Below, in pieces: positions 46,628-59,078 of a stretch of DNA of 64,000 nt. The notes beneath the pieces were generated by a model. That model ran no database searches, was not told where the DNA came from, and saw only the letters and a program-made list of their open reading frames with translations. This DNA is from Lycocorax pyrrhopterus obiensis (lineage: Eukaryota > Chordata > Aves > Passeriformes > Paradisaeidae): positions 1,487,740 to 1,551,739 of the forward strand of contig JACSVZ010000001.1 of the NCBI GenBank assembly GCA_014706295.1, read 5' to 3'. Numbering within the stretch: position 1 is the stretch's first letter; each line of letters opens with the position of its first letter. The position numbers and the translations under genes were made by a program.

Positions 46628-47728
46628 AACATTATTTGGGCTAATTAAGAAAAAAAAAATTGAAGTTATTTAATTGCACAACCCCATTTATTTATGCAAT
46701 TTAGTAACTCCACATCGATGCCTCCACAAGAATCTTCTTGGCCTCAATTTCCAAATATTTCTGTTGGCCCTGCAAAAATTTCTGCTGTAAAGGAACCTTA
46801 TGTTCAGATTTTCTGGAATTACCCACTCTGGTTAACTTTAACCACTGTAAAATCCGAAATTGTGGATTTAGTGTCTGGTCCAGGCTGGTGTTGGGAGAAA
46901 CTCAACCTAAATACACAGACAGATATATTTATATTTATCATAAATTGAAATTTTAATGCTTCTCAAGGGTCTAAACCCCTCAGCACAGCTCACATGGCTC
47001 TGCCTATTTTTTTCCCCCCTCTGCACAAAGGAAGGGGTGAGTTGAGGTCGGAATCTCCTTTTTCTGTGTGTGGAGGTCAAATCCTTTGACATTTTACACT
47101 CGGTTCTGGCACGAAGTAATCTCAACTTAAACCATGTGGTGGAAGCTTTTCCCCCCCTCCCGTTCCCCTTTGGTCTGGGAATTGGCCATGGATAAAACTT
47201 CCAAGGGAACAGGTGGACTTGGCTCCCTCCTTGTGATATGAAAGAAGCAGAAAACTCGATTAAAGCAATTTATGGGCTCTGAACGGAACTCTTGCCGTGG
47301 ATTTGTATCCGTGACACAAAAGGTTTTCTGCTCCCGTTCAAGAGTTGCTAAAATAGGAAGTTAAAGTGAACCTCAATCCTTTTCTAGCTGAAAACCTCAA
47401 CAAATAAACAGCGGTTTGGTGGCATGGCAACCTGCCCCTTGCCATCCAAGGACTGCTCTGAGATGTCTATTTTAGTTCTGTATTTTAAAAAAAAAAAAAA
47501 AGATAAGTGGGTTTGGATGAGTGGAGGAGCAGCTTGTGGTTCCTACTGGTGGGAGTTAAAGCAAAGTTTTGGGATATTCCTTGGAATTTAGCGATGGATG
47601 GGGGGTTTTGCGTTATAAAAAGCCCTTTGTGCTCTCTTCAGTGAGAAAGTTTCACCAGAAACGTTTCAGGGTGCAAAATGGGCAGGGAGGTGTGGCAGTG
47701 GGATGTTCAGAAGTGTTTTGGTTGTCGT

Positions 47729-48175
47729 GGAATCCCAGAACCCCAGACTGGTTTGGGTTGGAAGAGATCTTAAAGATCATTTTGTTCCACCCCCTGCCAT
47801 GGGCAGGGACACCTCCCACTGTCCCAGGCTGCTCCAAGCCCCAATGTCCAGCCTGGCCTTGGGCACTGCCAGGGATCCAGGGGCAGCCACAGCTGCTCTG
47901 GGCACCCTGTGCCAGGGCCTGCCCACCCTCCCAGGGAACAATTCCTGCCCAAGATCCCATCCAGCCCTGCCCTCTGGCACTGGGAAGCCATTCCCTGTGT
48001 CCTGGCCCTCCAGCCCTTGGGAATTGTCTCTCTCCATGTTTCCTGCAGCTCCTTCAGGCCCTGCAAGGCCACACTGAGCTCACCCCAAAGCTTCTCCTCT
48101 CCAGGCTGAACAATCCCAATTCTCCCAACCTCTCCTTCTCCCTTCCCTCCCTTGGTTTGGAGGCCTCTGCTCTGA
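47729..48175 (-). repeat. CR1 fragment, type A, long
   Basis: Starts GGAATCCCAGAACCCCAG and continues past CTGAACAATCCCAATTCTCC into the body. Shares with the 52-, 61- and 63-kb copies the CCAAGATCCCATCCAGCC stretch, marking one subfamily. Confidence 0.93.
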
Positions 48176-48375
48176 AACTGAATAAACAAAAATAATAATA
48201 AAAGGAAATGAAATATCCCAACTCCTTCGAGATCACACAGGAGATCAACCCTAACCCAATCACACTTTGATCACCGAGGAAAAAATGATGGTGCTGGAGC
48301 TCCTTCCCACCCCATCCCTTTTTTTTTGCTGTGGTAACGTGACCCTGAAAAGATGAGCCTGAAAGTTAAAAGGTG

Positions 48376-48798
48376 ATGGCAACGGACAAAGGAGAGGGGC
48401 TTCAGTTTGGGGTTTATTTTCCTGATATCCACTGCAAGCCTCAACAAATTCCATCCCCAATGGATAACACACGTTTGGGAGGGAAAGTGGAACCAGGAGA
48501 AAAGGAGAATATCCATGAGGAAACATCCATGGCTGAGCTACATCCGCAGGTGGAGCACATTAAAATCCTGTTTGAAACAGCAAAGCCCAGCGACCTCCTA
48601 CAACTATTCCTGGAGGGAGCAGCTGGATCCAGGGCCCAGCGTGAAAAACCCATCGGGAATTCCACAGGGAAGCAGGGAAGAGGGATCCTGGGTGTTAAAC
48701 CTGATACTCTGCTAAGCAGAAAGTGCTCCCAAGAAGCTGAAGAATGCGAGGCTGCCACCGATACCTCCACCCACGTCCGTGCGGAGCAGCCACAATAA
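48376..48798 (+). other. 140-codon open frame ending in an AATAAA signal
   Basis: An ATG at 48376 opens 140 codons in sequence that is not CR1. The stop TAA at 48796-48798 lies within AATAAA (48794-48799), followed by TGTGTTTTC. The peptide is hydrophilic (for example HPQVEHIKILFETAKPSDLL) and matches no family I know. It lies antisense to RUNX1 in its intron. It could be a small gene, a retrotransposed 3' end or chance. Confidence 0.25.
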
Positions 48799-49027
48799 AA
48801 TGTGTTTTCTTTTATAGGAACGGAGCTGTGACCAGGAGAAACCCAACGTGGTTTGCTCTGCAAATCAGGAAAAAAGTGAGGGGAATGTGAGGGGATCCTT
48901 CACCTGAGCTGACCTGGAATTGCTCCAGCCAGGGGAAGGAGCTGGGTGGTGCTTCCAGTTTCTTTTTGCTTTGTACAGCACGTGGTAATTTGTTGGTTTT
49001 CAGTAGTGAAATCAGTGGGGTTTAGTA

Positions 49028-49247
49028 GGGTTAGGTTGGATATTGGGAGAGAATCTTCCCTGTGAGGAAGGCACAGGTTGCCCACAGAATTTTGTGGCTG
49101 CCCCAATCCCTGAAAGTGTCCAAGGATTGGAAGGGGCTTGGAGCACCCTGGGATAGCAGAAGGTGTCCCTGCCCATGGTTTAGGTTGAAACGAAATGACC
49201 TTTAAGGTTCCTTCCAACCCAAACCATTCCCTGATTCTATGATTCTC
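49028..49247 (+). repeat. CR1 3' end, type A, diverged
   Basis: From TAGGTTGGATATTGGGAG to TTCCAACCCAAACCATTCCC with the terminus CTGATTCTATGATTCTC. The CATGGTTTAGGTTGAAACG segment shows drift. Confidence 0.88.
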
Positions 49248-50080
49248 AAAAATACCCCAAACCCAGCAGATTTGCAATAATTCCACTAAGCCACAGACCT
49301 TTCAAGCCCTGGGAAGAAAGGAAAGTTCCAAGTGTTGCCTTAGGTGCGTGATAACCTTTCCTGCCTGCAGGAAAGAGCACCCTGCTCTTAAAAATAAATC
49401 CCCAAATAAGAACTTATCCCAATTCCCAGTAACTACTCCTCTCCAACACCCCAGCAGAAAACCTTGACTGAGCCCATTTCATTCTGGTTGGAAGAATAGA
49501 GGAAAACTCTGATAGGAACAGCACCTGCTAAAACCAACACCATCCCACTTTTTTGGGTCCATCTCCCCATGAATCCGCATTTTTATAGGATCAGCTGTAA
49601 CAGTGACCTGACCCACTGCCCAAATTTCAGCAGGAATTTTAGCAGGGACAGACTCAGCTCTAGGAGATGCCAGATAAGATTCCAAGCTGGATGACTTGGT
49701 TTCATCCGAGCCTGGGAGGAAATCAGACTCCCGAGTCACCCTTTTGCAGGTTTTCATTCCAACAAAACCCACTGGAAAACCACCAGCCACAGAAATACCT
49801 CCAAAGCAGCCTGTCCTAAGAAAGTCTCGGCACTCAGGGATAATTTTTAGGGAATGAAGCACTTTGCAAAGCTCTCTTTGCTGCTGCCTTCCTGGGAAAG
49901 GTCAAAGCAAGGTGTTGACAGTATTTCCCTCTCCCTCCAGCACACTCATGGACAAATATCCATTGGGAAATACACCTGGGAAAAGGCCTGGTTTTGCAAG
50001 ACAACAACGGCTCTGCAGGTGTTCCGAGGCACAGGTGAGGACAACAAACCCCACGAGCCGTGCTGACGCTGGGAAGACAC

Positions 50081-51324
<1,244 letters not shown>

Positions 51325-52002
51325 TTATTTTTCCTTGTTTTTGCAACCCCTGATGCACTGGTGAAGGCCCTAATCTGGGACTGTCTGAAATGAAACTGAA
51401 ATCACCTCTCATGCATTGCAATCGTATCGTGGGGCAGCCTGAGATGTCCCCCAGGCAGAAGAACCAGATCCACTGAAAATTTCAGGGCTATCCTACCCTT
51501 CCCACAGTTTCTAAAAACAGGAAATGGCCCCTGTGCTAAACCTGCACTGAGATAACTCCTCAAAAATTCAGTCCCAGGTTGTCACCAGGCACCACAGTCA
51601 GACAGGTGCTATGGGGCTACAAAATAACACACCCAAACAAATCCTGTTTTTGGATCCTTTGGCAATGGTTTTCTGGACAGGAATGGGAAATAAACACCGT
51701 CAGAATTGAAATTGGAATAATGGAGTTTCTCTTGGTGGCACTGGGAGCTTCAGGAACGTGAGGTCCCATCAGACACTCAGCTCTAAGAGAGGAAATGCTG
51801 GATTTAGGGCATCAGCCAGGGCACAGGGGACTTGGGCACAGCCACATGGGAATTACAGGGTCCAGCACTTCCCAGAGCAGCCCTTGGAGCACAGTCCCCA
51901 TGAAGCTCCAGGGCTGGGAGGGGACAGGGAAGGTCCTGGAGAGTCAGGGCAGCATCGTGACACATCCACATTCAGCTGGAAGGACTAAGATGACCCATTT
52001 CT

Positions 52003-52325
52003 ACCTTCCACTACCCCAGAGTGCTCCAGCCCCATCCAGCCTGGCCTTGGGCACTGCCAGGGATCCAGGGGCAGCCACAGCTGCTCTGGGCACCCTGTGC
52101 CAGGGCCTGCCCACCCTCCCAGGGAACAATTCCTGCCCAAGATCCCATCCAGCCCTGCCCTCTGGCACTGGGAAGCCATTCCCTGTGTCCTGGCCCTCCA
52201 GCCCTTGCAAATTGTCTCTCTCCATGTTTCCTGCAGCTCCTTCAGGCCCTGCAAGGCCACACTGAGCTCACCCCAAAGCTTCTCCTCTCCAGGCTGAACA
52301 ATCCCAGCTCTCCCAGCCTTTTCAA
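52003..52325 (-). repeat. CR1 fragment, type A, lacking its 3' end
   Basis: Starts at CTTCCACTACCCCAGAGTGC and continues to CAATCCCAGCTCTCCCAGCC. Head-to-head with the plus-strand type B copy that follows about 12 bases later. Confidence 0.9.
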
Positions 52326-52336
52326 AGTCACAGCTC

Positions 52337-52492
52337 CAACCTGCCAGAGCTCCAGGAGCGTTTGGACAGCGCTGCCAGGGATGCCCAGGCTGGGATTGTT
52401 GGGGGGTCTGGGCAGGGCCAGGAGCTGGACTGGATGATCCCTGTGGGTCCCTTCCAGCTCAGGATACTCCATGATTCTATGATTCCATGATT
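52337..52492 (+). repeat. CR1 3' end, type B, antisense to RUNX1
   Basis: CCAGAGCTCCAGGAGCGTTT through GTCCCTTCCAGCTCAGGATA, with three clean terminal octamers (CATGATTCTATGATTCCATG). The only plus-strand type B copy here. Confidence 0.92.
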
Positions 52493-52676
52493 TCTGCACA
52501 CTGGATTTATCTCAGGAAGTCAGCTGCCCCATGGATCTTTGTGCCTTATCTCTTGTCCTTCTTTCCATCGGACACTGTTGCCTTGGCAGGAATTCAGGTC
52601 AAATCTCCAGCCCAGAGGCCAAACATCTTTATTTTTCTACTTGTTCCCTTGAAGAAACAACGGAACTTGTGACAAG

Positions 52677-52945
52677 GAAAGGGGGAATGGCCTTAAGGCG
52701 GAGGAAGGCAGGGATGGATGGGATATTGGGAAGGAATCCTTCCCTGGGAGGGTGGGGAGGGGCTGGGATGGAATTCCCAGAGCAGCTGTGGCTGCCCCTG
52801 GATCCCTGGCAGTGTCCAAGGCCAGGTTGGACATGGGGCTTGGAGCAGCCTGGGAGAGTGGAAGGTGTCCCTGCCCATGGCAGGGGTGGGATGGGATGAG
52901 CTTTAAGGTCCTTTCCAACCCAACCATGCCGTGATTATATAAAAA
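52677..52945 (+). repeat. CR1 fragment, type A, antisense to RUNX1
   Basis: GAATGGCCTTAAGGCGGAGG through TCCTTTCCAACCCAACCATG, ending GCCGTGATTATATAAAA. Carries the GGAATTCCCAGAGCAGC body variant. Confidence 0.92.
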
Positions 52946-53404
52946 GTTGGCATTATTTTATTTTGTTTTATCCACCATCCCTTATTCCACACATCCCTGT
53001 GGCATTTAATCTGTAAACATTCCGAAAAATCCCGCTCCCAACGTTGAATATCAGCGAATGAGCAGCAAAAGTTCTCTGCAGAGCCCTGTAGGCCCCTTCC
53101 TCTACAGAGAACTCTTTCAAGCCACCCTGACAGCTCCATCAAGACACAGGCCCATTTTATGCACTAAAAGGAAAATGTGCATTTAAAAGCAGCTCCCAGT
53201 AGCTGCATTTCTAAAATTAAATTTTATAACTTGTCTTATGGTTCCAAATCTCAGTGGCTCGGCATTTCTTCCCCTTGCCAGGCCCTTTGGCACAGCTTGA
53301 ACTGTCTCAGATTCCACACTGTGCTGTAAATTATCCCAAGGGGAGGGGGGAGGAATTAAAATATAAAAAGACATATTATAGAGTGGTGGTTTCGTCATTA
53401 AAGA

Positions 53405-53440
53405 GACCCATTAGGGCTTCGGAAAAAAAAAAAAAAAGAA
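53405..53440 (+). repeat. Poly(A) tract
   Basis: An uninterrupted run of about 15 A followed by GAAGAAATAGAAATAAAAAAGG. No adjoining SINE or processed gene copy that I recognise. Confidence 0.8.
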
Positions 53441-53881
53441 GAAATAGAAATAAAAAAGGAGGGGAGAAGCAAAAACAGATGAAAAGGACTTTTATCTGAC
53501 ATTCTGGTTGGTCGGGAGCAAATGCTCCATTTGTCAGCAAAGAAAAGCTGGAAGTTCCTCAAGCCTTGGGCTCCTGACCCTGGATGTGAACGCCAACGTG
53601 TGGAGTCACACAAGATGTGTAAAACACCTCATCCATGGGGATTATTTTAAGCTCCAGCAGCCTCTACCCAGGGCTGGCAGAGCCAAGAGCCACATCCTTC
53701 CAAACCCAGCCCCACGCTGGCATTTATTCCTGATTTCAGAGTCTCCTCGGACATCTCCTGCTTTTAAAGGAGCGCAGGAAGGCCAAGTTTGACCCCCTGT
53801 GCCCTCCCCTTCCCCTCCCAGCTCTCCTGAACCCCGCAGCTCAGGCTGTTCCCAGGCTGATGGGAGGATCTCTGCCTGTCT

Positions 53882-54055
53882 CACAGAATCCCAGGATCCC
53901 TGAGGCTGGAAAAGCCCTCCCAGCCCAGCGAGGCCCAGCTGTGCCCGATGCCCACCTTGTCCCCAGCCCAGAGCACTGAGTGCCACGTCCAGGCCTTCCT
54001 GGGACACCTCCAGGGATGGGCACTCCAAACCTCCCTGGGCAGCCCATTTGAATGT
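53882..54055 (-). repeat. CR1 fragment, type C
   Basis: Intact 3' end (CAGAATCCCAGGATCCCTGA). Body truncated after CTCCCTGGGCAGCCC. Confidence 0.92.
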
Positions 54056-54090
54056 TCAACAACCCTTTCTGTGACAAAATCCCTCCTGAT

Positions 54091-54147
54091 GTCCAAAATT
54101 CTCCCCAATATCCAAAATTCTCCCCGATATCCAAAATTCCCAAGATA
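54091..54147 (+). repeat. 19-bp tandem repeat
   Basis: TCCAAAATTCTCCCCAATA three times (54091, 54110, 54129), adjoining the truncated end of the CR1 copy. Confidence 0.85.
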
Positions 54148-55686
54148 TCTCCGTACCCTGCATCTACCAAGTGAAACTCTTGGACCCCTCCACCCCTTCT
54201 TGTGCTGCCCCAGAGCATCCAGCTGAATTTTGGGGCTGTTTCAGCCTTCAGCCCCCTGCATGAAGCTTCTTCCATAAGCTGGGATTCCCAGGAGTGCAAG
54301 GGCACCGCCAGGATCTGTCTCATCCCTTGAATTTGTGGAAATCCCGTTTGTGTCAATGCAAAGAAGAAAGATCAGCACCAATGGGTTCTTCCTCAGGAGA
54401 ACTCTGCTGGTTTTGTGCCTAGATTTTAATTTTGGGTGGGAAACACTCAGAATCAACACCAGGCAATCGTCACCTCAAGATGCAGCTCCAGAAGTGCCTC
54501 TCTACCCTCCCTGTCCCCAGCCAGAAAATCGATGTAACATTTCTCCTACTCGGGACTGCACAGAACCTGTTTGGCACCAGAGCTCTGCAGAAGGAGAGCG
54601 AGGAACTGTGTCAGAAAAATGTACCGAACAGGAATAGTTCTCCCAAGCCACTCTCAAAGCACAGGCAGGGCTTTGTGAGGGTGACTTGTGTTTTGGTGTT
54701 TATTAGCTCTGCTTTGAAGCTGCCCTCTAAACACCTTGCTGGGGCAGGCAACTTATCCTCAGCTCACCCCCCGGCAAGGCCAGCCCTGTTATTAACCCTT
54801 CTGCCAGGTGGAAAATGGAATGACAGAGAAATGAGGTGCCTTGCCCACGGCCAGGCGGTGACCCTGGGACAGCCACTCTGCTCCCAGCCCCAGGAGGTGA
54901 CCACGAGCCCAGACCTCCCTTTTCCAGGATGAAAAAAGAGCAGCAGGAAGGTGCTTGGAAGCTGCTTTGGCTCTGCTGAGCCGCTTTGGCCACGAGGTGC
55001 CACAAATCTTGATGGAAAACACTCAAACTTCCAGCTGTTGAAGGAAGACCTTGGCACAGAGCTCACACGAGGTGGAACCACTGCCCTCGTCCCCTCCCTA
55101 TGTCCCCAGAGATTTTTTTTGACAAGGATCAATCAGCAGAGAGAAGAAAATGCAACAATTTTTCCCCTCAGGTTGCAGGGTCGGTGTTTGGGATGCTGGA
55201 ATAAACAGGACGTTCAGCCAGCTTGGCTAAACCGCAGGGTTTGGGGGCTTTTTGGCTTCTTTTTTTTTTACCTTATCCCTTCCAAATGCTGCCTGAGTGA
55301 GGTCAGGAGGATTTTTTTTTTTTTTTACATGGAATATTACACAGGGAGGGCAGGGAAAACATCGGCTCTTCCGAGACTTTTACGGCGAGGCAACATGAAA
55401 GTGCTTCCCCTCTTAATGGCAGGGAAATGCAGTTTTATGGACTTTGAGAGACTGTGGAACGCTCAGCCTTGGCCCGCAGCCACGTGTTGGGATTGGGGAT
55501 GTGGAAATGGCAGCAGCAAAGTGCCTTGGCAGCCCCTGGTTTTGTGGGAATGGTGGCTGGGAATGGTGGCTCAGTCTGGGATTCACCTTGGCCCCACAAG
55601 GATGAGGGCAGCGCTCCAGGTGCAGGACAAGAAACAGGTTTCCTTTACCTTCCTTCTAAATTTTGGGTTTTCCTTTAATTTTTGAA

Positions 55687-55752
55687 TTTTCCTTTCATTT
55701 CTTGGGATTTTCCTTTCATTTCTTGGGATTTTCCTTTCATTTCTTGGGATTT
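55687..55752 (+). repeat. 21-bp tandem repeat
   Basis: TTTTCCTTTCATTTCTTGGGA repeats exactly at 55687, 55708 and 55729, with a partial copy on each side. The period is a multiple of three, so the antisense frame shows a false RNERKIP protein repeat. Confidence 0.9.
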
Positions 55753-55907
55753 TTGAAGGCTTCCTTAGATGCCTTTCAGGCTCAGAGAGGCAGAATTGGG
55801 TAAAGCAGAGGCCAAGGAAAGGCATTGCTCCTCTCCTTCTTCCAGCTGGAATTCTTGTGGAAAACCAGGACCATTTTACAAGCAAACACTGCTGGGATGG
55901 ATTAATG

Positions 55908-55985
55908 GATATCCCTGTCCATGGCAGGGGTGGAATTAGGTCATCTTTAAGGTCCCTTCCAGACCAAATCATTCTATGATTTTAT
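55908..55985 (+). repeat. CR1 3' end, type A
   Basis: CCCTGTCCATGGCAGGGGTG through CCAGACCAAATCATTCTATG, ending ATTTTATGGGG. Body absent. Confidence 0.85.
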
Positions 55986-56186
55986 GGGGGTTTTTTTTTG
56001 TCTTTTAATAATTTTTTTTCCTTTTAATTACTCCACTCCTCTGCCACTTCTCATCCACTCCCAAATCTGAGTACAGGCACCTGAGGGAAAGGCTTGGAGC
56101 TGTGTCTGGGAAGGTTTGGGCTGGAGATCAGGGGAAGGTTTTATTTCTCTCCTTTTGTTGCCTCCTTTTGCTTTATTCATTTTAAA

Positions 56187-56228
56187 ATTTCAATTATTAA
56201 AATGATTTAAATTTCAATTATTAAACTG
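56187..56228 (+). repeat. Short AT-rich direct duplication
   Basis: AATTTCAATTATTAAA occurs twice, separated by ATGATTT. Confidence 0.7.
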
Positions 56229-56300
56229 TTCTTATCCCAACCCATGGGGGTTTTTTCCCCAAGTCCCTCCCCATCCCACCAGAGAAGGTGGAGGAGTCAG

Positions 56301-56332
56301 TGTGGTTTAGCTGCTCCTGGGGTTAAACCACA
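56301..56332. promoter_or_regulatory. Perfect inverted pair of RUNX consensus sites
   Basis: TGTGGTTTA (56301-56309) and its exact reverse complement TAAACCACA (56324-56332) are separated by 14 bases. TGTGGTTT is the textbook core-binding-factor site bound by RUNX proteins. The pair lies in a RUNX1 intron, in unique sequence, so autoregulation is a reasonable guess but not shown. Confidence 0.45.
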
Positions 56333-56810
56333 ACAGGGGAGTTTAATTAAGCTGAGCCTTTCTCCCTGAATTCCTCCCTTTCTCTCCTCTGCCCCCCCCC
56401 TCCTCTTCCCGTGTGGAAAAGGAAACTTTTCACACCCAAAAAGTGGATTATTCCCAGGAAAATGCAGTGTCTGGCCAGGCTTTACCAAAGTAAGGAGTGA
56501 GTTTAAAGAAACCTGTCTGCTTTGGAAGCACTTTGGACCTCAATCCAAGCATCTCCTCTTTTCAGGGCTGGTTTTATTCAGGGGTTTGGGTTGGCTCCAG
56601 CTTTAGTGGGGTAGAAAATCTCCCACATTTCATTGTGTCCAGTTAATAAAGTGCTGGGCATTGTTCTGAAATGAAACTGCAATTATTGCAATTATTTTGT
56701 ACAATGATGAGAGGAAAATAGACTCACTCACATCGTTCTAGGAAGTGAACACAACGTGTTTAGTGCGAAAAAAGAATATATTCTTGTAAAAAATGAATTC
56801 CTCACGCTTG

Positions 56811-56926
56811 GAAGTGTTCAAGGACGGGACTTGGAGCAAACTGGGATAGTGGAAGGTGTCCCTGCAGGGCAGGGGCTGGAATGGGATGAGTTTGAGGTCC
56901 CTCCCAACCCAATTCTGGGATTCTAG
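56811..56926 (+). repeat. CR1 3' end, type A, diverged
   Basis: GGAAGTGTTCAAGGACGGGA through GGTCCCTCCCAACCCAATTC, ending TGGGATTCTAGTAAT. Confidence 0.85.
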
Positions 56927-57039
56927 TAATTAAAATAAAATGCTTCTATATTATTACCAAGCCGGGAAATGCTTTAAAATCAACTATAACTCCTGCAAAA
57001 AAAGCATCTTTATTTGGCTAACAATGCCTAAACTTTGCT

Positions 57040-57325
57040 TTCCTACGTGCCAGATATCCCAGAGATCAAATTCTTCGCCCACCCTTTTTCCCTGATCTCC
57101 TCTCTGCACATCGGAAGGATCAGCTCGGTGGCAGAGCTCACCAACCTCTTCAACATCGTTAAAAAATCCTGTAAAAACTCTCTCAAAATGGAATTAGAGA
57201 TCCTGGAGGATATTTTCGATTTCCTCAGTGACAAATATCATTGCTGTGGGGAGCACAAATCAGGCAGGCAGAGTGTCAGGGAGATTCATCAGCAACCACA
57301 GCCTTTTTTTTTCCTTTTTTTTTAA
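57040..57325 (+). other. Exon-like open frame of unknown nature in the RUNX1 intron
   Basis: The plus strand has a pyrimidine-containing acceptor-like sequence (TTTCCTACGTGCCAG) ending at about 57052. An open frame of about 90 codons follows with balanced amino-acid use (for example HPFSLISSLHIGRISSVAEL and KMELEILEDIFDFLSDKY). No clear donor is visible and I recognise no family. It may be a decayed exon, a conserved element or chance. Confidence 0.25.
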
Positions 57326-58043
57326 GTGCTGGACAGCACAAGCCTCATTTCCAGACAGAAGGAACGTCGTGGCAGACAGGAGATTATCCCAATATTTTGA
57401 TTATCCCAATATTTGCGTCCCCTGGCAGGAATTAGCAGCAGGAGCAGCGTTGGTTGGTCACCAGCCCCCACCTGGCTGCAGGCACGAGGAGCTGGGAAAT
57501 GTGGGAATGAGGTTGGATATGCGCTGACTCCATGGCCTGGCTGATCCAGAGGGACACTGGGAAGCCCTTCCAGGTGAATTCTCCTAGCAGCTCCCTGGCA
57601 AAGCTCACCCTGGCTGGAAAAATCTGCTCCTCACTTGTAATAACTGCAGATAAAAGGATGTTTAAGGCACAATCCTGTGCTGAGCATTTCAATTTTCCAC
57701 CAAGTGATCCAATTTTTCTGTGTGCACTGACACCAACAAGGTGAACTGGGATTTACAGATTCCTGGAGGAAACCCCAAGGAGCTTCTTGCACCTCCTTTG
57801 GAAGTTCTGGATTTTTTTCCTACATGTTTTAACAGTAATTAAACAATATTTTGACTTTTTTTAAATTTTGCTTAGCTCTTCTTTTTAAAATCAGTCCTTT
57901 ATAAAAAAAACCCACACGGATATTTTCAGTAGAGGAAAATTTGTAAAAAGAAGGAATTTTGTCCCAGAACAAACCAGAGCAGGTGGGAGAGTCCAGATCA
58001 AGACCCTCTTGCCTGATATATTCTAGAAAATTAATTCCAGCTC

Positions 58044-58195
58044 ACAGAATCCCAGAATTTTCAGGGTGGGAAGGCACGTCTGGAGATCACCCAGCCCAAG
58101 CAGGGTCACCCGGAGCAGGTGACACAGGAACACATCCAGGTGGGTTTGGAATATCTTCAGAGGTGGAGACTCCACGCCCTCCCTGGGCTGCCAAT
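58044..58195 (-). repeat. CR1 fragment, older type
   Basis: CACAGAATCCCAGAATTTTC at the 3' end and ACACAGGAACACATCCAGGT then GGAGACTCCACGCCCTCCC in the body. This matches the classical older CR1 layout and none of types A-C. Confidence 0.75.
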
Positions 58196-58197
58196 TT

Positions 58198-58239
58198 CCA
58201 ATTTTTTTCCCTAATTTTCCAATTTTTTTCCCTAATTTC
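58198..58239 (+). repeat. 21-bp direct duplication
   Basis: CCAATTTTTTTCCCTAATTTT in two copies (58198 and 58219) at the truncated end of the older CR1 copy. Confidence 0.75.
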
Positions 58240-59078
58240 AGGCTGGGAGCCCTTTCCATCCCTGATACTCTGTCCAGTTGTGTCGGGAGAGCTCCAGGAG
58301 GAACACTCCCAGCAAAAAGGATGGGGAAGGCTGTGCATTCCCTCGCTCCATGGACTGTGAGACCACAGAGTCCTCCAGGCTGGGTCTCTCCAGCTCTTTC
58401 CCTCCTCCTGGTGAACACTGAAAATCCTCAGGTCTATCCTGAGGTCCCAAATCCAGAAGAAGCAATCCTGACACATTTTTGAGGCAGGAATTTTTTCCTC
58501 CTCTCCCCCAGCTCTGCCGGTGAGGCCTGTGAGGTACAAACAGCAAAGCACGAGTATATTTCCACTAAAACCACAATTACTTTGTGTAGATCCACCAAAA
58601 CTTCTGCTGAATCTCTGTGTGCCCTCTCTTTCTCTCGTGGAAGTGCAATTATTCCCTGGAATTAACCCCAGGAATTAGGTCATGGCAGTGAGGTAAAAGT
58701 CACGGAGCATTAGGAGTTTGGAGGGGAGAAGCTGATCATGAAAGTCAAATGAGTTTGCAAAATCACAGCCTTTGCTTTCTTTTCCCTTTCCCCCATCCCA
58801 GCTTCTAAAATCCCAATCCCAATGTTTGAGTGAGTCCCAAGCCAAGCATTGCTTTGCCAAAAGCCTCTTTTGTTTCTTTCTGGTTTGCATCTTCCCAAAG
58901 TGCCCCAGGAGTGCCCTCCAGCCACGGCTGAGGCAGCAGAGCTGGAGACTGGTCTGAAACAGAAGGTGCAGAATGAGGCCCAAGCTTCAAGCACCAGCTC
59001 AGGGAGCAACCAAGAAAAAAAGAAAATACAGGCACAAACAAACTCCTCTGTCCAAGGGAAAGCTGCTCGAAACACAAT

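Noticed and set aside
55583..55972. Antisense RNERKIP protein repeat
   Set aside because: The 21-bp noncoding tandem repeat gives an in-frame pattern by its length alone; flanks are CR1 and unique intron.
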